This document shows, piece after piece, positions 1 to 12,300 of a stretch of DNA of 64,000 nucleotides (the first letter of the stretch is position 1; each line of letters opens with the position of its first letter). The stretch covers positions 15,939,001 to 16,003,000 of the forward strand of contig CM055318.2 in NCBI GenBank assembly GCA_029255685.2. The letters are read 5' to 3'. Position numbers and translations under genes: made by a program. The notes beneath the pieces are model-generated. The model was given only the letters and a program-made list of their open reading frames with translations. It did no database searches and was not told the origin of the DNA. Origin of the DNA: Silene conica (lineage: Eukaryota; Streptophyta; Magnoliopsida; Caryophyllales; Caryophyllaceae).

Positions 1-800
1 TCAGTTCGAAATCTGGAAATTGAAAACGTGGAATCTAAAATCATTTTCATTGCACGGCAAACTTAGGAATTTCCATTACCAATTTTCAATACTAAAAATG
101 GAATTTGGGAATCATAAGATAAACAAATTAGAATTTAAAATCCAAAATGTTGTTTTATCAAACTCGGACAGTAATAATAAAAATAGATTGATATTGACGT
201 GGTATATCAAGTTGTATTGATATGTCCAAGCTCAATGATTCACACTAAGACAAAAAGTCCACTTTCAGTTTTCCTATATAGAAACGGACATTCACAAAGC
301 CAAAACTAGAATGCAGCTCTCAACAAAGAAGCATCTTCACCGAGTTCATCAAAAGAAAAAATTAAGGAAAGAGAACAGTTGAACTTCTGGTCAGCAAATC
401 CAATGAAAATTCCCTATAACCCTAGAAGCCTGGACAAAATCACTATCTATATCTATTAAACTAGAGAAGAAGTACAATCGAATTTCAAGTTCCAAATGAT
501 CAAATTGAGACGTTTATTAAATTTTGAGAGAAATGAGACAAATTCAAGGATTAACTTTTAAGGTATTAGAACACGAGAGGGGAATTCAGAGGAGAAAGAA
601 GAACATGCGTGGTTACTAGTGTATCGTCATCAGATATGGATCCAATCAAACGATGAGATATTGCCAACTACAAACGTCTACCTCTTGTTGATGATATGGC
701 AGTTTTGTCCAGGAAATCAATTGGGCTAGCAAACAATTATGATGGGAGCACACATAAATATCATTTCCTAGTTCAAAAACAGATAGATTCTTTGACAAAC
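1..800 (-). other. Intron or downstream part of the kanadaptin-like gene
   Basis: No open stretch here continues the kanadaptin protein on the minus strand. It is AT-rich with no obvious repeat, and is best read as part of a long intron following the exon that ends at 801. Confidence 0.4.
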
Positions 801-3069
801 CTCATCTTCTTCAATTGCATCCTCTCCCATTCCCCATGAAATACCATCAGCAAGAGCAGCACCCTCTCGTGCCCTGCGGAGCGAAGCCTCACGGTCTTTA
901 GCATAACTACTACCTTTCAGATCAGATTCCTAGAAAAGACAGAGTGAAAAAGGTAAAATATGCGCCCAAATTCGATAAAGGTGTAAGAAATTTGTCCCCA
1001 AAAACGGTAGCCTATAGATCATGATACTCCGCACATATGTTCACAAATAGACTATTTGAGGAAAGGTTACAAAATTGAAAGCAAAAGACAGTATTAATGT
1101 CTTACAGGCAGCATTAAATCTTCCGGACCTTGGAATATATAAAGCCGAGATGAACTGTGAATACAAGAGCCAAAATTAGTATAAACTATGTAACATAAAC
1201 AATACATTAATTGACAACAATACATGTTCATGTACACACTGTTGGTAGCATAAACGAAATACGAGATGCTACAGTATATACAAGGATAAAACAAGATCCG
1301 TGATAGAGTAATGCAACAGGCAACAACTTAAAAGTAGCAAGGACATCACAATAAGATACTCACTGGCCAAATCGGATAACGTCACCAACATGCAAATCCA
1401 CGTAAACTTTTGCTTTTACCTACAGAAAGCACATCAATAAGAAATTTTCCTTAGTAAAACTAACTGCGTAGCTTTAAAATTTTAACCGAAGCCCAGGCAG
1501 ATAAAAAATATTTTCATGTAAAGTTTAACAAAGAAAACTTAGCTACTCAGCCAAAAAGAGACATCTTTAGCCTAAGGAACATGTAGAAAATGAATACCTG
1601 TTTTTTGTTTATAAACGTGCCATGAGTACTTCCAAGATCATACAGATAGGCATTTCCACTTGCATTGAACTGGATAACTGATATAGCAGAAACGAAATGG
1701 AGAAACACGAGTTATAAATAGCACATGTAGCAATATGACGGCCCTATGAACAATTGAACATTGTAATCCTACAATGAATACCTCAATCAAAAACATGCTC
1801 AAGGTGAATATAGTGCCTTTCTAAACTTTTCATTAATCATATATTCCTTTTATTTTACAGAGAAGGTTGTATGTTTTTCCCACGGGGAGAACCACAACCA
1901 CATGAATGAACTATCTAGATGAGAAAATAACACTGCTAATAAGCTACAAGCCTACAAGATGGAGAACGACACGAACACTACTAATAAGCTACAAGCCTAC
2001 AAGATGGAGAACGACACGAACACTGCTGGTAAGCTACAAGCCTACAAGATGGAGAACGACACGCTACCCCTGAAATCGCCCTACATCGATGCCTAATTTG
2101 CATCACCTCCCCTCCGAATTTTGCCTTCTTATCCACCTAGCTTCAATATAACTCCACAATAATCCTAAAATGCACAATAAACCTCCCCTTTTAACCTCAA
2201 ATTAATTCTACTGCCGCAGAAAAATAAACTGAGTATACTGCAGAAAGCAAAGTAGGAAACGCCTGAACAAGTTCGAAAGATTATTACTCTGCAATGAAAT
2301 TGATAGTAGTCAGCCTGGTAGTTAACTCAAATTAGTATTTTTGACAATAGGTCTGAGTGTCTGACTCCCTCCCAGGTGCGAATTACCTACCCCCTATATC
2401 GTACCGTCCTTGGGATCATTTAACACTAAAAAAAATCAATACACCGTCGTGATTATATCCACTGCGCCAGTGATTCATACAAACATTCACACATTCCACC
2501 TAAAGCCATTAACAATCCCTAACAAAATAACAGAAAAGACGAATAGATGAAAATACCAGCATGGAAGCGAGAAATAGTAGGATGCTCAAGAACAAAATCG
2601 CAAAGATCAATCCTACCAAACATGTAGGCTCCTTTCTTTGTCCTGCGCATATTTAACAAACAAATCTAATTAATCAATCTAAAACAGTAGTAATTCCAAC
2701 TAATTAACCAAACTAATTAGAAAGAGAAATATACAGGTCGAACTGATCAACAATGGAGCCGTCCTTGAGAACCTCGAAGAAGAAAGGGTGCGATGGAGGT
2801 TGACTCCATGGCGGAATTTGGTAGGGAACTCCATTGTTGGTTATGGTAGTGGTGGTTGTGGTGGTGGTGGGGTTATTACTCTTGTTTTCTGGGTTAGTCT
2901 CCTTGTCACCGCCATTAATGGAGTCGGAAGGAGGGGGGAGGTCGGCGGAAATTGTAGGGTTTGGCGGTGGCGGAAGCATCGACGGCGGCGGCGTAGAGGA
3001 AGGGGTGTCGTTAAGTTGTGGGGTAGTTGTAGCGGCCGTGTCGGATGACGATGACGGTGGAGGATCCAT
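801..3069 (-). CDS. Kanadaptin-like FHA-domain protein, 5' part (partial gene)
   Basis: Six exons were traced with consensus GT/AG borders and consistent phase: 3069-2735, 2642-2557, 1677-1598, 1419-1364, 1154-1106 and 929-801. The protein starts with about 70 Pro/Ser/Thr-rich residues and a Gly/Asn/Thr stretch. Then comes YQIPPWSQPPSHPFFFEVLK and a forkhead-associated (FHA) domain with GAYMFGR, TISRFHA and DLGSTHGTFIN, the phosphothreonine-binding signatures. The last visible exon has the charged segment ending SWGMGEDAIEEDE that follows the FHA domain in kanadaptin (human SLC4A1AP) and its plant homologues. Kanadaptin is a nuclear FHA protein; the plant role is poorly known. The gene is cut by the window edge: no further exon was found in 1-800, so the C-terminal half lies to the left. 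The start is the only upstream in-frame ATG with this proline-rich leader. Gene identity is firm; exact splice sites are inferred by eye. Confidence 0.88.
1941..2063. repeat. 45-bp minisatellite, nearly three units, in an intron
   Basis: Units begin at 1941, 1986 and 2031 with AAGCTACAAGCCTACAAGAT and run on through GGAGAACGACACG. Period is exactly 45 bp. It lies in the intron between exons 2 and 3 of the kanadaptin-like gene (1678-2556). Confidence 0.9.
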
Positions 3070-3289
3070 GGCGGAGAAATTTGTTGCCAGTTGCCAGGGA
3101 AGAAGGTGATTGTGAACAAAAACGCAAAAATAAGGAACAAAATTTGGGCGCAGTTTTTTCGGCTATAACCAAATGTAAATTCTTGTACAATAATATAATA
3201 CAGTGCGATACAACAAGTTGGTAAAAAAACGGGATTTATGATTTATCACTTCATTAAGGGATACGTGGGTTCGTTTTGGTTTTCATTTA

Positions 3290-3475
3290 TAGTAAGTCTT
3301 ACTTGTGACGGGTCACGATTTATGACGGATATTTTGTGAGATAAAATGGATAGAAAATGAGTTAGTGGACAAAGGGGACCACATGGGAGAGAGAAAAAGT
3401 GGATATTTTGTGAGATAAAATAGTACCCGTCGCAAGTTTGCGACGGACAAACCCGTTACAAATGAGAATTTGTGT
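3290..3475. mobile_element. MITE-like element with imperfect inverted ends
   Basis: The left end (about 3292-3318) contains CTTACTTGTGACGGGT. The right end, read in reverse, contains CTCATTTGTAACGGGT. The interior repeats GGATATTTTGTGAGATAAAA twice (about 3338 and 3401). No clear target duplication was found, so boundaries are approximate. It lies just upstream of the kanadaptin-like start codon. Confidence 0.35.
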
Positions 3476-4475
3476 TTCATTTACTTGTCCATTCCAATCA
3501 GCCTATACATTTCTTTTTTTTTTTGGCACTATTCAGCTTTACTATATAACATAAAAATATTTAAGTGAGTTTATTTAAATTGTCCTACTGAATATATTGT
3601 GAATATTAAAGTTTTATAATTTTTATCGATATAACTAAAAATATTAATAAAAGAAAATGGGTATTTACAAACATGAATAAGAAAACAAGTATGGACAAAC
3701 GTGAATAAAGTAAATGTATAAAATTGATTGGAATGGAGGAGTAGCATTTATCTCGAAAAGGAGTCCTACGGAGTTTGAATCTTGTTGTAAGTATTGGGTA
3801 TGAGATAAGAAAAGTTTGGATTGCATTTAGAATTAACTTGGTTTTAAAATGAGTAAACCAAACAGAAAGGGAAGGTTTGGTTCCCACGAATCTCTTCCCC
3901 TATCTATGAAAGGAAACGTTTTTTTTAAGTGATTCTATTGGCTCCTTGCATTTAGAGAAAAAAATTCAATTCCATTTTTTAATGAAACGTGGTTTTCCTA
4001 ATTTAAAGGGATTTAATTTGTTTCTTATCTCCAACTAATACATACACCAAACAATACAACACATATTAATACAAAACTTATATTAAGATATAATTATGAA
4101 TGCCAAAAAATGAGACCCATAGAATTATAAAGTATAAAAAAATACAGTGAAAAATAAAGTAAATTACATAAATTTACAAAATATAAAATAACTATGGACA
4201 GAAATAAATTTGAAGAAATATAATGAAAATCTAAATTGGTAAATATCCTAAAAACCGTATTGTACAGTAAAACTAACCGTCTAATAGTCTGGAAAAAAAT
4301 GATACTGGAGAAAAATTACTGATAAAATTTATACAAATAAAGAAAAATATAAACTTTAAATTTGGGAGCATGCATACAAAAATTTCTTCTAATTATAAAT
4401 CACGATAACCCGAGGAAGTTATTTTTTTTAGAAAAATAGTATTTCCTAAATAAGCAACGCAATAATTTTCAGAAT
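3476..4475. other. AT-rich intergenic DNA
   Basis: No gene was recognised. At about 3898 the text CCCCTATCTATGAAAGGAA, followed by ATTGGCT, resembles the left end of the Helitron candidate at 44877; no matching right end was found here. Confidence 0.4.
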
Positions 4476-5698
4476 ATGGCATCTAGCAAAGAAACCAAGA
4501 CTTATTGGTCAAATGTTAGATGTCAAAAGCGGTTGAATCGGGAATACAAATAAAAACGAGCACTACCTGATCTGGAGTTCATCAAATCGCTAGAATGGGA
4601 AAAACGCGATACGATGGAAAGAGTTGCAGAAAACACGGGAGTTTCAGTGGGCACAATTCACATATGGGTATGTCAAGGATTACTCAAACCCCATTCAAGC
4701 TCATTACATCCTTTACTCAAAGACACAAATAAAGTAAAGAGAATGAAGCATGCTTTTAAGGTACTTAGAGGTAGAACAAGTTATCCAAGATTTTGTCGAT
4801 CTCAATGCAGTTCCAGCCAGCAAAATAAAGTTTGTTGAGATGAGTAATGCCATTCACATAGATGAAAAGTGGTTTTTCATCAAATACGACGGTCATAAAT
4901 ATTACGTTGTCGAAGGTGATGAGCTCCCCTATAGGAGCTGCCAGTCGAAACGATACATTACAGAAGTAATGTTCATGTTTGCAGTAAGCAGGCCGGTTTA
5001 CTCGGAAGATGGGGAGTTGCTATTCGACGGAAAAATAGGCATGTTTCCATTTACAAGACAAGTACCAGCAGCTAGGTCAAGCGTAAACAGGCCAAGAGAA
5101 ACTTTAGAAACAAAGGCTACTGAATCAATTACAAAAAAGGTTACTAAGGAATGCCTCATAGATCAGAGCAAATAATTCCAACAATTAAAAGCAAATGGCC
5201 TGAAGGTGCAAGCAAACGTATTTTCATTCAACAAAATAACGCAAGACCACATATCAATAACAATGACCACGATTTTACGGTAGTTGCAAACAGCGATGGG
5301 TTCAACATTGAGTTAATATTTCAACCACCAAACTCACCAGATTTGAATGTTAATGATCTAGGTTATTTTAGTGCTTTATAGTCACTACAGTCAAGGAAAG
5401 CAGCCAAGTCGGTAGACGACCTAGTGAACAGTGTGATGCAAGCTTTTGTTGATTACAATCCAACAAAACTAAACAATATCTTCCCGACACTACAAACTGT
5501 CATGATTGAGATTATTAAGGCTAGGGGTCACAATGATTTTGCCATACCACACATGAAGAATGCTCATCTTGCTCGTTTAGGAACACTACCTAGGAACTTG
5601 GATGTAAGTGAAGCGTTGATTAAAGAAAGTATTGAATATTTACAAGGTCTAGGTGAAACACGAGGATTAGAATACTTAATGGGTGAATTAGGTTACTA
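4476..5698 (+). pseudogene. Degenerate plant mariner-like (MLE) transposase
   Basis: This is a broken Tc1/mariner-superfamily transposase spread over several frames. It begins near ATG 4476 (MASSKETK) and has an N-terminal helix-turn-helix-like part (RVAENTGVSVGTIHIW). Next is the first catalytic Asp in HIDEKWFF (codon 4861-4863). The second signature reads IQQNNARPH with Asn (5235-5237) where the family has Asp. The third is PDLNVNDLGYF (Asp at 5355-5357). The C-terminal part with KSVDDLVNSVMQAF and LPRNLDVS is open to TAG at 5698. Frameshifts near 4750-4840, stops near 5173 and 5381, and the lost catalytic Asp make it inactive. Spacing fits the plant DD39D group. Terminal inverted repeats and a TA duplication were not recognised, so element limits are unknown. 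Confidence 0.85.
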
Positions 5699-6199
5699 GG
5701 GTGGAGTAAGAGTTTAACTTACAAAGTTTATTTTGCAAAATTTGTTTAGGGTGTAAACATTTCTACAAAAGTTATGTTTGACTTGTAATCAGATTATGAA
5801 GTTAATGGTATTGTTTTAGTTCAGTTTTAGTACAATTTTACTTCAGCTTAAAAATGAATGACATAAACTCTCAGGCCTAATTTGGCCGCATCATCGAGTT
5901 ATGTTAAATAGACGTGCCTCTTACACACACAATGATACTGGTAGACAATATGTTCATAGAGTAAACAAACACAGCTCTCAAACAAACATAAGTTGTTTTC
6001 ACTGAGCCCCCAAACAGAATGTGGACATTTATGCATGCAACTTGATGAACAAGCACACACACCCAGCCATTGGTAGACCATGTGGTGGCAATACTATTTA
6101 AAGTAAATGGCCAGACCCCTTAGCATGCTACCACTACTACTAGACATTGCTCTCAAACCAATTAGGTCATTCATCACTGAGCGTTATCTATTTCCTTAT
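5699..6199. other. Sequence between the mariner remnant and the satellite
   Basis: No gene was recognised. The second half (from about 5930) has GTAAACAAACA-type wording that weakly resembles the adjacent satellite and may be a diverged edge of it. Confidence 0.35.
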
Positions 6200-6647
6200 A
6201 CCACCAGCAGTAAGTAAACAACATCAGACAACAGTAGTAAGCAAACAAGAGCAAACAGGAATGAGTAAGTAAACAACAGCCTGCAAACCAGTGAGTACAT
6301 ACATGAATGAGTAGGTAAATGAAATGAACATCAGACAACAGCAAACAGAAATTAGTAGGTAAAGAAAAGGATGCAAACAAGTGAGAACATGGTATATGAA
6401 TCATGTGAGGATTAAGATGAAATGAACATGAGACAGCAGTAAGTAAACAACATCAGGCAACATTAGTAAGCAAACAAGAGTAGACATGAATGAGTAGGTA
6501 AACAAAAGAATGCAAACAAGTGAGAACATACATGAATGAGTAGGTAAACGAAATGAACATGAGACAACAGTAAGTAGACAACATCAGACAACATTAGTAA
6601 GCAAACAAGAGCAGACATAAATGAGTAAGTAAACAACAACCTGCAAA
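6200..6647. repeat. About 130-bp satellite, left part of split array
   Basis: Repeated wording includes AGTAAGTAAACAACATCAG, TTAGTAAGCAAACAAGAGCA and TGCAAACAAGTGAGAACAT. Successive CATGAGACA boxes lie at 6428 and 6557, giving about 129-131 bp per unit; units vary by internal indels. The array stops abruptly at the LTR insertion and resumes at 30723. Reading frames here are only low-complexity Cys/Leu/Phe strings. Confidence 0.75.
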
Positions 6648-7718
6648 TGTAACACCCCGTAATTTCCAAGTATTTATATATTATTAAAATCTTATTTTAG
6701 TAATAATAATGTTCCACAATAAATAAAATTCCTTTTAAAATCTATCGTTTTTGACAATGATATTAATATGTCCGTCTTAAAGTTATACTTCTTAAACCTG
6801 TGAAACGCTATTCTGTCCTTGTTACTAATTTTAAGATATTTTAAACGCATATCTAGCTTTTGCTTATAAAATAAAAGTTGTAGCTCTTTTTATTAGCTTT
6901 CCAACGCCACCGAAAAACCATCAATACGAGTTCTGTAGAGGAAATTATGCCGAAAATACGAAAGACTGTCACAGACTATCCGCTAACAAAGTCTCGCTCG
7001 TCGCTTACTCTTTACTCATTCGACTTGTCCTTTGGGACACTTGTCTAAACATATCAATTTTGCTTGCAGCCCAAGGACTTTCCCCGTTATCTTTCCTTCT
7101 TCTTCATTCCTTTATTTTTTCAGCCATGCCCATTAAACACAAAAGAATAAGAAACATCATTGTTGCTTGTGCACCTCCACCGTAAAACGATCGTAAAATC
7201 TTCGTTTCTTATCGGTTTTCGACGATTTTCGCGCCTATCTCTTCCTCTACTCGCCCTCCATCTTTCTAGATAATAAAAGTATCAAATTTCTTCCTTAATA
7301 TACTCTGGTCGTGGCCTTTAAGGCACGGTTCTCATAGCTAACCTCGTTTATTTATGTGTAGCTAGTTCGGTTGTCCAAACCGGAGTGGCTTTGAGTCAAA
7401 ATCATGCTTATTGAAGAGCTATAAAGGAACGGTGATGGGTTACTCGACTTTAACCGTCTTTGTTTGCATGTGTTTTATATGCTAGTTGATGAGCTCCATT
7501 TTGGTCATCATTTCCTTTGCATTTTCTTTGTTTTCGGTCACGATTCAGCCTCGATTTGCGTGTCTTGAGGTGTTTTTACGTCCGTTGCCTCGTATGTTCC
7601 TATTCTGTCCAATTTTTGTAGGCATTACGGCGGGGGCGAAGAAACGAGACAAATCGACCCGAATTTGGAGCGATTTATGAAGAATTGTGAAGGATTTGTG
7701 ATTGTTGCCTCCCAGGCC

Positions 7719-8165
7719 CTCCCAACCGGTCCCCAACCGGCGGCCGGTCGGCCGGCTGGGAGCTCTGACTTCGGATTTTTGGCGTAAAAGAAGAGAAAAT
7801 GCAGATTCATGGAACAAGGCCCCCAGCCGGTGGCCCACCGGCAGCCGGTCAGCCGGCTGGGGAGGCTTTCCTATACTTAGCCAAATTCGAAGAATTAAGA
7901 AAATGAATTGTTGGGCAGAACTCTGAGAAAGGGCTCCCAGCCGGTGGACCACCGGCAGCCGGTCCACCGGCTGAGGGGACCTGTGCTGAAAGAAGTTTGA
8001 AGAAAAAATCAGAGCTGAAAGATAGGCTTCCCAGCCGGTGCCAGACCGGCAGCCGGCCGGTCGGCTGGGAATGCATAATCATTGAAGAAATTTGAAGAAA
8101 AACTCAGAACTCAGATTTTGGGCTCTCAGCCGGTCCACCACCGGCGGCCGGTCGACCGGCTGGGA
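7719..8165. repeat. Array of five compound GCCGGT palindromes in the 5' LTR
   Basis: Units lie at 7719-7762, 7821-7862, 7934-7976, 8029-8070 and 8123-8165, starting 94-113 bp apart. Each is 40-44 bp, with half-sites in alternating orientation: GCCGGT, ACCGGC, GCCGGT, ACCGGC. The outer arms are CAG...CTG, so a unit can fold as one long hairpin or as two small ones. Spacers are AT-rich and share GAAGAAnTTTGAAGAAAA-type wording. Apparent long reading frames through the array are by-products of the repeated GC text. Confidence 0.9.
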
Positions 8166-8189
8166 AGCATTTTTCGTATTTCCGCACTC

Positions 8190-8196
8190 TATATAA
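8190..8196 (+). promoter_or_regulatory. TATA box of the Athila-like LTR
   Basis: CTCTATATAAACCCGC lies 25 bp after the last palindrome. It is the only good TATA box seen in the LTR, so transcription probably starts near 8220 and the palindrome array forms the proximal U3 region. The 3' LTR copy is at 18493. Confidence 0.6.
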
Positions 8197-9206
8197 ACCC
8201 GCACTTGTGTAGACTTTTTATTACGCATTAGTACGTGACTTTTACACATTTTTCTAGGGTTTTGCACTGTTCCATTGTTCTATACTTAGACTCAAAAAAC
8301 TCTCTTAATATTTTAATCCTCTTTAGGTCTTAGTTTAATCTTTCAATATTAGTTAATCCTTTCTTAGTAATTCTCTTAGCTTTGTTCTTGGGCAATTTTA
8401 GAAGACTCTTATTGGGTTGTAATTTGAGGGTTTGAGAGAATCCTCCAAGTTGTAATCCAAGTTCCTTGCTTTTTCCTTATTATTGGTATAATCTTCTTCA
8501 TCTCTACTTTATCTTTGCATTTCCTTTAAGTTTTGTTTGTTTAATTGTTTAGTCTTACTTAATCCAACATGTCTAGCAATCCCTCATCATTTGTTTACAT
8601 ACTTATGTTAGCCATGTGTGAGTAGTTCCCCTACTAGGGTTAGGGGTGTGCTTTGGTTTGTTGTTAGCTATGAATCTTGCTTAGGGTTATGATTTGGTTC
8701 TCTTCTTTGCTAGGTTTCATTTATGCATGTTACATGTTTGATGAAATGTCACAACGATGGTTGGATATTATTCTCATTGTTGTTGGCCTTTGATGATAGT
8801 CTAGGGCTTTCGCGGACATGTATATTTGTTAGGTTGGCCCTATTTGTAGCGAAAGCTAGAATAGGGATCGACTTTAGGGGAGTCAAATCGATAGACGAGA
8901 CAAACCTAGGCCTAGTATAGTGGAGACCTTAGATTCCCTTGCATGATTCGTTACCAACCTACCTTAGTACCCCCGACACCTTAGTATCTTTTATCCATCG
9001 ATTTCATCTTGACACTTGTGCTCTAATTTATCTTTAGTAGTTGTTAATCAATCACAAACTTATTACCCAACTCGAGCTCGAACTAGAACTTAAATATACA
9101 ACTTCCCCACCGTCTTTTGGGTTCGACCCTAAATTATACTACTTAATTTGGGAGTTTATAAATTGTTTTTGGTGCCGGAATCGACGGCAAAATCCGGCCA
9201 TCAAAA

Positions 9207-9224
9207 TGGCGCCGTTGCCGGGGA
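9207..9224 (+). other. Primer-binding site, tRNA-Asp type
   Basis: TGGCGCCGTTGCCGGGGA starts 3 bp after the 5' LTR. As I recall the sequence, it is complementary to the 3' end of plant tRNA-Asp including CCA. This primer is usual in the Athila and related Tat groups. Confidence 0.85.
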
Positions 9225-9388
9225 CGGTGTTTAGAAGTTGTGTAGTTTAGTTTTAGTTTTAGTCTTGAGTTAGTTGAGCTTGCTTTTGTTTTGATAAAAG
9301 ATTTGGTAGTTATTTGTAGAGTGCTTGTTTTATTGCTCACCCTAGTGTTTGATAAACACTAGGACGACTAATTGGTTTGCTAAGTTTT

Positions 9389-12300
9389 ATGCCTAGGGGT
9401 GACTCTAGCTCTTTGTTGTCATCTTCCGAACCGGAGAGGCTCTTTCGGGCCCTAAGGAGGAAGACTATTGCAAGGGTGAGAATTGCGTCCCAAGCTTCTA
9501 CTAGCCAAAACAACCCCTCTTCATCCGAACCACCAAGTCCCAATCAAAGCAATCCTAGCCCAACATCCGAAAGTTTTGACAATCCGTTTTATCAATCACC
9601 ACCACAATCACCACACTTCCCAAACAACCATCAAATTCACATAATGGCCGCTCTTCGTGATTATAACCGGCCCAATCACAATGACACCACCAATCCAATC
9701 AACTTCGGGGTTCTTGTTCCTCAAAATTTCGAAATACATCCTTCCCAAATGAGTTCAATCGAAAAGAATGCCTTTAGCGGGGCTTCCCACGAAGATGCTC
9801 ATGGGCACCTAAGGAAATTCAAGGGTAAAGTCGCGATGATAAAGAAGACCGGAGTACCCGAGGAGACATTAAGGCTTATGCTTTTCCCCTATTCCTTAAC
9901 CGACAAGGCCGATAGGTGGTTAAATGTCCATGCTCCAAATACATTCACCACATGGGATGACTTGGCAACGGCTTTCCTTGCCAAGTACTACCCATCATCC
10001 AAGACCGCGATGCTCCGGAATGAGATAACACAGTTTCAACAAGACGAGGGAGAGTCTTTGGGAGAAGCTTGGGATAGATACCAAGATTTGCTAGCCAAGT
10101 GCCCACACCACGGGATACCACCTTGGTACACAACTCAAACTTTTTTCCAAACCCTTCTCTCCCGGACTAAGGAAATGGTTAATGCATCGGCGGGTGGTAG
10201 CTTTGACCACTTGCCACATGAGGAAGGAACGGAACTCATTAAGAAGATTGTTGATTCGGAGGAAAACTATGGTACTAGGGGGAATGTCTTGAGGAAGAGT
10301 AGTAAGTACCCTAGTGAGCACCTTTCCAATGCTAAGGCAAACGAAGAAACCAATGCCAAGTTGGACTTGTTAACCAAGAAATTGGAAGAGTTGACTAAGG
10401 GCTCCGCTACCAAAGAAACCAAGAGCAAAGTCCCGGGAATGTACCAAGTTAATAGTGTTGTTTCATGTGACTTATGTGGGGGATGCGGGCATACTTTTGA
10501 TGTGTGTGCAAACAACAATTCCTATGAGGGAAGTGAGAGTATGGAGGAGGTATATGCTTTCCAAGCCTTTAACAACCCAAAAAACCCAAATACTTTCAAC
10601 CCAAATTCGAACTATTACCATCAAGGTATCCGAGGAAGTCCCTATATGAGCTACAAAAGTACCAATGTGTTGAATCCTCATCAAATCCAACAACCTCAAG
10701 GGCAAAATCCCCCCGGTTTTCAACCAAGGGGAGGAAACTTCAACCCGAGAAACAATTACAACAACAACTTTTACCAAGGGAATCAAACCAACCAAGCCAA
10801 TCAAGGCTTTCAACAAAGTTTCAATGACCCGAACTTTAATCCAAATTTCCAAAACAACCAAAACCCACAAAATTTCAATGCAAATTTCAATAACAACCCA
10901 AACTTCAACAACCAAAACAACAACCAATACCATAACCTACAAAATTTCCACAACCCAAACCACCAACAAAACTTCCACAACAACAATTTCAACAATCAAA
11001 GTCTCAATGACCAAAATTTCAACCAACCATTTCCTAACCACCACCAAAACCCAAACTTCAACAACCAAGGTCCCAAAGCAAATCAACAAAGTGGGGGTGC
11101 AAGGAATGACTACGGGTTTCCCTTGCCCCTTACCAACACACCTCATCAAGATCTCTCAAGTGACTCCCAAGTTGGAGAGTTGCTTAAACTTGTGAAAGGC
11201 ATGCAAGCGACACATAATCAAGAAATGATGAATTTGAAGACGGCAAATCAAAAAGAGATCCGGGAGATGGAGGCTAGAGTTGCTTCACAAGCCTTAGCCA
11301 ACCCACAAAGGCCACCGGGCGGCTTTCTTGCCCAAGGTCAAAGCTCCCGGGATGCTTCAAAACCACATGGTGTCAATGCTATTACGACAAGCAAGAATGA
11401 GCAACCAATGCTTGAGAGGAGAGATGATGAAGGAGGATCGAAGGTAGAGCAAGTTATGACGGTATTAGGGAGAGGAAGTGAGAAATGTGTTGAGGAGGAG
11501 GTGATGGTGATGGTGTCCAACACTCCTCCGGATGATTGTAATGAAGTCGACATTGATGACTTAGACTTTGTGATGCAACAAGTCTTGAACATTCCAAAGA
11601 AGAAAATAGATGAAGGGAAAGAGAACATGGAGAAAGGAAAAAGTGTTGTCGAAGAAGAGTCCGAGCATGGAGAAGGCCTCATTGAGAGGAGAGTTTGTGA
11701 GTTCTTCCGAAAAATTACAAGAGGAGATCCTCGTTGTGAGGAATTGATGAAGCTTGTAGAGGAGGTGGAGGCAACAATCCCCTCCCGAGGAAAGAAAAGA
11801 GAAGTGAATGCAATCATGTCCGCCAAGAAAGTCCCATGCACCCTCCCCATCAAACTCGGAGATCCGGGTAGCTTTTCGATAAGTTGCCATGTTGGAGGGA
11901 AGAAGATTGATAATGCTTTATGTGACTTGGGAGCCGGCGTGAGTGTTATGCCTCTAGCTATGGCCAAGAAATTGGATGTCAAGAGTTTGTCTCCCGCTAC
12001 AACTCCTATCACTCTTGCGGATGGTACCGAAAAACTTCCTATAGGGGTGCTTGAAGATGCTATCGTCAAGGTGGGGAATCTATCCATTCCCACCGACTTC
12101 GTGATATTAGACGTCCCCGTCGGTAGTAGCTCCTTCGTGATACTCGGTAGGCCATTCTTGGCCACCGGAGGAGCGACTATTGATGTGAAGAGAGGAAAGT
12201 TATCATTCGAAGTGGGAGAGCAAGTGGCGGAGTTTGAACTTCCGGAAGCTCCCGATACAAGTTCCAAGGAGAAGAAAGTTGGCATGGTTGCAAGTTTGTT

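Larger units (their letters stand above)
7487..9203 (+). repeat. 5' LTR of the Athila-like element
   Basis: 1717 bp, begins TG and ends CA, with the same length as the 3' copy at a constant offset of 10,303 bp. It has U3 with five palindromes (7719-8165), a TATA box at 8190 and a long R/U5 region. Confidence 0.95.

Noticed and set aside
2788-3140. Overlapping plus- and minus-frame ORFs over exon 1 of the kanadaptin-like gene
   Set aside because: They are Gly/Val/Arg low-complexity shadows of the Pro/Ser/Thr-rich true exon.
5870-5895. Helitron 3' end near AGGCCTAATTTGGCC
   Set aside because: A short stem is present but no CTRR terminus follows at the right distance.
6174-6669. Minus-strand Cys/Leu/Phe-rich ORFs, also at 31092-31467
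   Set aside because: They follow the satellite units and repeat with them; no domain is seen.
7545-8267. Several overlapping reading frames in the LTRs, rich in PADRLP and SRPTGRR text
   Set aside because: They occur in many frames on both strands because the palindrome text is repeated. No start context or codon constraint is seen, and they duplicate at 17848-18570.
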